Assembly: GCA_973895155.1 (NCBI GenBank)
Contig: OZ316898.1
Coordinates: forward strand, 17,794,001-17,858,000
DNA: 64,000 nucleotides
DNA from: Marsupella aquatica
Taxonomy: Eukaryota; Marchantiophyta
Direction: 5' to 3'
The translations under genes were made by a program, and so were the position numbers. Shown piece by piece: positions 58,770 to 64,000 of the stretch (its first letter is position 1; every line of letters begins with the position of its first letter). Under the pieces are notes generated by a model. It made no database searches and was not told the origin of the DNA. It saw nothing but the letters and a program-made list of their open reading frames with translations.

Positions 58770-58879
58770 AAATCAGAAGTTAAGAAGTCGAGAATGGAAG
58801 AGGGGAGAATGCTTCAAGAACAACTGTTTTGTATGTGCAGGGAAAATACCGCTTGAGATCTCGTGTATACAATATATTT

Positions 58880-61386
58880 TCAGGTGCACGTTCTAGACAG
58901 GATTCCTTCAGTGACTATGTCTGGATAAGTGTCAATAATAGGCAGGTACGCCAAACACCTAAGCAACTTAAATCCCTGAGAAGACGGAAGCATGCATTGT
59001 TTCTTATTCAACTGGCCTCGCAACTTGACAAGCTCCCTCTCATACTTAATCGGAATAGCGTATCCATCAGGACAAACCCGAACATAATATGGGTAAGGCC
59101 AAGGATATTCTGGAGTAATTGGTGGGAAGGGTGCTTGAGTTCGGCGAAGCATATACACCCAACACCAAATTTCAAATTCCGAAAACTTATGACGCCGTTC
59201 CGGAGCAATAGGTGGAACTGTACTCCCTGGTTTATACGTTTGAACCAAACGACAAATCCACGGATGAGTTGCAAGTGGCAAGATTTGTTGTTGCTGCAAT
59301 ATGCTTTCCATCTCCAAGTGCCGGAAAGCTTTTCGAAAACCCTTCTTCCCCCATTGATGAATTGAACCAAGAGTGGGAATGGGATTTGGAGATGGCAATA
59401 CTGGTTGTCGCCCAAGCTTAGGAGGTACTCGGATGATACGAGGGTCTTGGTCTTCCTCTCCATCACTGGGTGCCCCAATCCAACGAAAAATAACATCCGG
59501 CAAATTGCTGGGAATTACCGACTCCTTGACAGGACGAGCTGGAAGTGCCATGGAAGAAGGAATGTCTGAGGTTGTGGGTGCCAATGCTTCACAATCAGCA
59601 GCAGTAGATGGGTCAGTAGAGACTTCCATTGTTACCGAGGTGAGAAGTTCTTCTGAAAAATGATCGTTACGCAATGTTGCTACCTGATCAGCTGGGTTTT
59701 CACCACCCACCGAGTAAGAGGGTACTTCTGTCACAATAGTTGACTCCTGCCGCTCTGGATCAGGTGAGAATTCTCGAGGAAAAATTTGTCGACTGGTTGC
59801 ATGACGTGACCGTTTCCAAGGTCTTCGAGTATACGTTACCTGAAATTCCTCCTTAAGTGGTGAAGCCTCTTCTAAACAAGGTAGAGCACCTTCAACTGAA
59901 GTTGGCAGGGGAGCCTCAGGAACCTTACTACTGCTTGGAAGGCCGAAAGATAAAGGAGACTGGATACTGGGATCTTGCTCCATCGAGTCATCTTCAGGTG
60001 GGATCCATAGTACAGGTGGAAATGAAGGAGGCCCTATCCTTCCCACTACCTCTGCCAATTCCTTAGATATATCTAGATCAATCGATATGAATGACCCCGG
60101 TGTAGGCCAGACAAAAGATTTTGGGGAAGAGCGAGGTGGAGTGTCAGCTACTTCCTCACCATGCACATTTCTATCCTCGGAATCGGACCTATTCAACTTC
60201 ACAATCTCTGTGCCTAATGCCGTCAAGGGCTCGACAGGTTTAGATGTAAAAGAATCCTGGTTTGCATCGGGGTTAGAAGATTCTGCTGAGTCATATCCCC
60301 GTAATGCTTGTAAAGCGTTACTTGGTGCTTGCACGGGTGACAAAACAGAGCTAAGAATAGGTTCATCATACCAGTTTGCAGCAATATGTTGTTGAGGTAA
60401 TCCTGCAGGGGAGCCTTCCTCAGTTAAATCCATGGCATCCTCGTCATTCTGTAGGGAAACAGCATTGTCCTGATCGATAGCAGAAGTATGCTCAGTAGCA
60501 CCAGGTGAAGTTGAGGTTGGAGGTGACATATAATGTTCCAACCCTGTTGGCATTGCTGAAGGTCTCTTTTCCGAACTTCACCCACCAGTTCAGGTTCCTC
60601 ACAGTCGAGTATTGCACATAGATCTACCACTGTGGAATTGGCTCGGACTTCTCGTACTTCAGGCATATCATTTGCTTCACTGGTAGATGCTCTCTGATTG
60701 TTGCGATAAAAATCTTTTTCCAAGGCAAGCAGACAGTCATACTTATGGTAAATGTGAGCTAAATAAGGGGCCAAGTAGGTACACCTTATTTTCCCCGTTT
60801 GCAGCCTGTTACGAAATTTTTTGACCTGAGTATGAATTACTCGGTGCAAAACCTTCGTCCAATTGATAGATCTCGTCTGTTCTAATGAACCGATCACCGT
60901 TGTAGCGAACGAAAGAGTGATACGCGTCTGGCTTTTTGGGTAGAAAATTGGTGCCAAAAATCGAAATAGACGCTGTAGAGAATTATCTAAGTAGTCCACC
61001 GCTAGCCATCCATTCTGCCTCTTGAAAGATCCTGGAGCGAAGAAGGATTCTACATAAACCTTAGGCTCACCATCAACCTTCTGTAAATCCTCGCCCTCGA
61101 TCGACGTCGAATAGACCTCCGCTATGAGCGCCTCAGTCCAAACACTGGGATGCAAGCGCACACCAATCCCTTCTTCAGCGTCCCAGACACCTTGATCGAT
61201 AAGGCTGAATTCGCAAATCTTCCAAGGGAGTCGAAACAGCTTCTTCAAGCCCATTTTTGTCAGAGCCATCTTCAACTGCCGCCTATGCACTGCATTTGAT
61301 GGAATGGCTGCGAGTATTGGTCGCGTCGTCAGCTCAGTCTCCGCCATCGCGTGACTCGTTAGCTCCGTAAGCTCAGTGAGAATCAT
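58880..61386 (-). CDS. Gag-like or extra ORF of the gypsy region (one frameshift)
   Basis: Two overlapping minus-strand frames, 61386 to about 60560 and then about 60577-58880, read as one protein of about 830 aa if a one-base shift near 60560-60577 is allowed. The first part is globular and basic (FRLPWKICEFSLIDQGVWD; VHRRQLKMALTKMGLKKLF; IHTQVKKFRNRL). The second is Pro/Ser/Glu-rich and disordered with a short basic stretch (RRPWKRSRHA), then a Trp/Tyr-rich C-terminus (FSEFEIWCWVYML; PEYPWPYPYYVRVCPDGYAI). No zinc knuckle is visible. It is either gag of a truncated element or a 3' extra ORF as in Tat/Athila-type elements. The ATG at 61386 is the first clear in-frame one. Confidence 0.5.
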
Positions 61387-61479
61387 GTTCCATAGTGAAC
61401 TAGATCGAAGCGCGGCTGGCTTTCTCCTTAGCGTCCCGTTGAGCTGTCGCAATCCGCTGTTGTACAGGTCGCCTAGTCA

Positions 61480-61605
61480 TCGGCTCACAGCGTCTCATGC
61501 AACTGAACTAATACAAAATCGGACGCTGCGCACGGCGTCCTTTGTAAACTAAGTGGACGCTTCCCCAACGTCGAGTTACAATGGACGCGGCTCACAGCGT
61601 CCAAG
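61480..61605. repeat. Hairpin array GGACGC...GCGTCC (3-4 copies)
   Basis: GGACGCTGCGCACGGCGTCC at 61521-61540, a weaker one at 61555-61573, GGACGCGGCTCACAGCGTCC at 61583-61602, and a half copy CGGCTCACAGCGTC near 61481. It is the same family as the array at 58036-58125. Confidence 0.85.
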
Positions 61606-61690
61606 GTAAAAACTGAAAGTAACTAAAAAATTAAAAAAAAAATTCCGAATACTTACTAGGGAGGGTCACTAATTCTAACTAAGTATAACT

Positions 61691-61706
61691 ACCGCCCTCC
61701 ACTTAA
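61691..61706 (-). other. Polypurine tract, copy 2
   Basis: The minus strand reads TTTAAGTGGAGGGC, beginning about 26 bp after the integrase stop. This is the normal position of a gypsy PPT. Confidence 0.6.
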
Positions 61707-61731
61707 ACTGCAACCTCTCCCAGGTGGAATT

Positions 61732-63378
61732 CTAAATGGAAGACTCATAGTACCGTTTAATCCTAAACCCATTGATTCTAGTGTCAAGTGGGTGACCATC
61801 TAAGGTAGTCAATGAAACTGAACCATTATCCCAGATGTGTGTAACTCGGTAAGGACCAATCCAGTGAGTATGGAGTTTCCCAGGAAACAACATGTAACAG
61901 GAATCAAAAACTAATGCCAAATCTCCAACATCTAAATTAACTACACGCAGCTTCTTATCATAAGTAAGTTTACGCTGGTTCTGAATAGTGACTGTATGGT
62001 CTAATGCTAAAAGTCTAACTTCTTCTAATTTAACAATATTGGAAAACCGATGTGAGAGACTATCTGCAGGAGAGAGTCGGGTTGGTACCAAGATACGTTC
62101 CGTTGGTAACGAGAATTCTATAGGAATAATACTATTCAGGCCATAGGTTAGATAGAAGGGGGTGTGAAGAGTTGTAATCTTCTCAGCGGTGCGGTAAGCC
62201 CATAATGCAGAATGGAGCTTCACATCCCAATCTGTCTTGTGCGATTCCACCATTTTATTTAGAATCTTTCCCATAATGCCATTAGCTCTCTCGGTTAAGC
62301 CATTAGCTCGGGGGTTGTAAGGAATAGTTTTGCGATGCTTGATAAGATAAAGGTCAGTGATTAACTCAATAGTTGAGTTAAGAAAATGCAAACTCCTATC
62401 GCTTACCAACTCCAAAGGACAACCAAACCGGGTGATAATGTGCTCAAAGAGAAATGCAGCTGCGGTTGTAGCATCATTCTTGCGAGTAGCTTTCGCCTCT
62501 ACCCATTTGGTGGCATAATCAGTGGCCAGAATAATATATTTGCTTCGGCTTTTCCGAGCTGCTGGAGAAATTGGGCCAATAAAATCAATCCCCCATTTCT
62601 CAAATGGTGCCAACGGAAGGATAGGCGTAAGAGGCCATTTGGAACTAGCAGTGGGCTTCCCGATCCTTTGACAGGGATCACAGGTCTTAATAAAATTGTA
62701 CGTATCCCGATGCATAGTAGGCCACCAGTATCCAGCATCCAAAATTTTCTTAACTGTGGTATTCATAGCATAATGCCCGCCGGTCTCTCCTGAATGTAAA
62801 GCTTCAATTACTTGGGGAAGTTCCCTGTCCTCTAGACAACGTCGCAATTGTTGATCAGGACCTTGTTTAAACAAAGTGCCCCTAATAATGGTATAGGAAC
62901 CCACCTTATGAGCAAAGACAGCTCGTTCTTCCGCATTAAAGCCTTCAGGAAATGTTCCATGAAGCAGCATGTGCACAATATTAAAATATCGAGAAGACTC
63001 CCCTTCAATGTGCCACAAATGCTCGTCAGGAAATTCATCGGAGAGATTATGCTGATTCTCTGGACCAGGTAATCGAGATAGGAAGTCTGCATTCTCATGA
63101 TGTTTGCCAGGTCGGACATGAACTTCATAATCAAATTCTTGGAGTAGTAAAACCCACCGGGCTACTCGTCCTGAGAGATCCACTTGGTTAACCAAATATT
63201 TTAAGGAATTATGATCAATGTGGAAAATAACCTGATACCCCAACAAATAGTGACAAAATTTCTTACACGCAAAGACGATGGCCAAAGCTTCCCGTTCAGT
63301 GACAAAGTAGTTTTTCTCGGCTGCACTCATTTGGCGGCTGGCATAGTAAATTGGATGGTCACGGTTTTCCACATCCTT
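61732..63378 (-). CDS. Ty3/gypsy RNase H and integrase
   Basis: Minus-strand ORF, about 546 codons. RNase H (HPIYYASRQMSAAEKNY; TEREALAIVFACKKF; FHIDHNSLKYL) is followed by the integrase zinc-binding HHCC segment (ALHSGETGGHYAMNTTVKKI, CDPCQR). Then come the core Asp in KWGIDFIGP, the second Asp in LVSDRSLHF and the Glu in GLTERANG, and a GPY/F module (HWIGPYRVTHIWDNGSVSL). The second-Asp motif reads SDRS instead of the usual SDRG. It is separated from the upstream RT frame by one TAG codon at 63379-63381, where Gln would be expected (LS-stop-KD). Confidence 0.9.
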   Translation of the reverse strand, partial: KDVENRDHPIYYASRQMSAAEKNYFVTEREALAIVFACKKFCHYLLGYQVIFHIDHNSLKYLVNQVDLSGRVARWVLLLQEFDYEVHVRPGKHHENADFLSRLPGPENQHNLSDEFPDEHLWHIEGESSRYFNIVHMLLHGTFPEGFNAEERAVFAHKVGSYTIIRGTLFKQGPDQQLRRCLEDRELPQVIEALHSGETGGHYAMNTTVKKILDAGYWWPTMHRDTYNFIKTCDPCQRIGKPTASSKWPLTPILPLAPFEKWGIDFIGPISPAARKSRSKYIILATDYATKWVEAKATRKNDATTAAAFLFEHIITRFGCPLELVSDRSLHFLNSTIELITDLYLIKHRKTIPYNPRANGLTERANGIMGKILNKMVESHKTDWDVKLHSALWAYRTAEKITTLHTPFYLTYGLNSIIPIEFSLPTERILVPTRLSPADSLSHRFSNIVKLEEVRLLALDHTVTIQNQRKLTYDKKLRVVNLDVGDLALVFDSCYMLFPGKLHTHWIGPYRVTHIWDNGSVSLTTLDGHPLDTRINGFRIKRYYESSI

Positions 63379-64000
63379 CTAACTGAGATTAGCCCCAATG
63401 CAGAACGCAGAAGAGTCAATGAATACATGAAACTTCTTAGTCCAATCTGGGGGTGACAAAATAGGTGCAGAGATTAACCGATCCTTGAGCAACTGGAATG
63501 CTTGCTGCCGCTCCTCATTCCATGTATATTCCACATCACTTTTTAACAGTTGGGTTAAGGGTACAGCAATATTAGCATGTTTATAGATGAACCGACGATA
63601 ATACCCCACATGTCCCAGAAAGGCACGAAGCTGCTTTAAATCGGTCGGTGGTTGCAACTCCACAATTACTCTAACCTTCTCCGTATCAACCTCAATGCCA
63701 CGTTGTGAAATAACATGGCCTAACAAAATTCCCTCCTTCATACCAATAAAGCACTTTTCTGGATGAAGACACAACTGAGCCTCTCTACACTTCTGAAATG
63801 TCTTCTCCAAATGGACGAGGTGTTCAGCCGCTGACCCGTAGACACAAAAGTTGGCAATAAAAATCTCCATGAAATGCCGCAAATATTCTTGAAAGATGAT
63901 CATCATAATGCGCTGAAAAGTACCTAGGGCATTACACAGCCCAAATGGCATCATGGTAAATGCATACGTACCCCAGTCGGTGGTGAACGTAGTCTTGTCG
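63379..64000 (-). pseudogene. Ty3/gypsy reverse transcriptase, 3' part, catalytic Asp pair lost
   Basis: The frame continues beyond the window edge. It has the fingers/palm motif MMPFGLCNALGTFQRIM, then the region where YLDD or FIDD is expected reads MEIFIANFCVYGS, with GCC AAC in place of the two Asp codons (near 63853-63858 in the window). The connection follows: ILLGHVISQRGIEVD, LRAFLGHVGYYRRF and FHVFIDSSAFCIGANLS-stop. The two substitutions should abolish polymerase activity, and the frame then stops at TAG 63379-63381. The element is a dead copy or mobilised only in trans. Confidence 0.85.

Noticed and set aside
61452-61690. A short LTR between integrase and the gag-like ORF
   Set aside because: It follows a PPT and shares hairpins with 58.0-58.3 kb, but no clear TG...CA ends or primer binding site could be seen, so it was not annotated as an LTR.

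Overview
The window is nuclear DNA of a land plant. It holds GT-AG introns, a chloroplast-type protein gene, a few small plant-style genes and many plant transposable elements. Mutator-like elements (MULEs), Ty3/gypsy and Ty1/copia retrotransposons, a PIF/Harbinger-type MITE and a tRNA-derived SINE are all present. Nothing in the sequence fixes the lineage. Gene density is low and the intergenic DNA is dominated by tandem and dispersed repeats.

0-17 kb: a three-exon gene for a probable chloroplast membrane protein lies at 3128-5614 (+). It is followed by a 102-bp tandem repeat broken by a SINE that has a 15-bp target duplication. A four-exon gene on the minus strand (9156-11020) ends in a very long acidic tail plus PPKKKRK. 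Upstream of it is a 62-bp minisatellite into which a 479-bp MITE has inserted, duplicating TTA. 17-25 kb: a small plant gene (WADQWDY motif, 17322-17612, -) and long repeat-rich DNA.

25-39 kb: a well-preserved 3.6-kb LTR element without coding capacity (25583-29186), a decayed Ty1/copia pol on the minus strand, a foldback element (31291-31955), the terminal exon of a second acidic/PPKKKRK gene (35018-35509, -), and a three-exon gene of unknown function (36909-37831, -).

39-57 kb: two Mutator-like elements. The first (39204-47140) has matching terminal inverted repeats and a perfect 9-bp target duplication. It carries a broken transposase on + and, on -, ORFs resembling an RPA C-terminal OB-fold, an F-box and DUF1917/BLES03. 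The second has its transposase on - (54375-57105) and, on +, an RPA-C/OB-fold-like ORF and a ten-exon basic nuclear-type protein. In both elements the transposase converges on the accessory genes. The RPA-like protein shared by two divergent MULEs is the best candidate here for an undescribed system.

57-64 kb: a Ty3/gypsy retrotransposon on the minus strand. RT (catalytic Asp pair replaced), RNase H and integrase are followed by a gag-like or extra ORF and a retropepsin domain lying 3' of integrase. Two similar polypurine tracts are each followed by arrays of GGACGC...GCGTCC hairpins.
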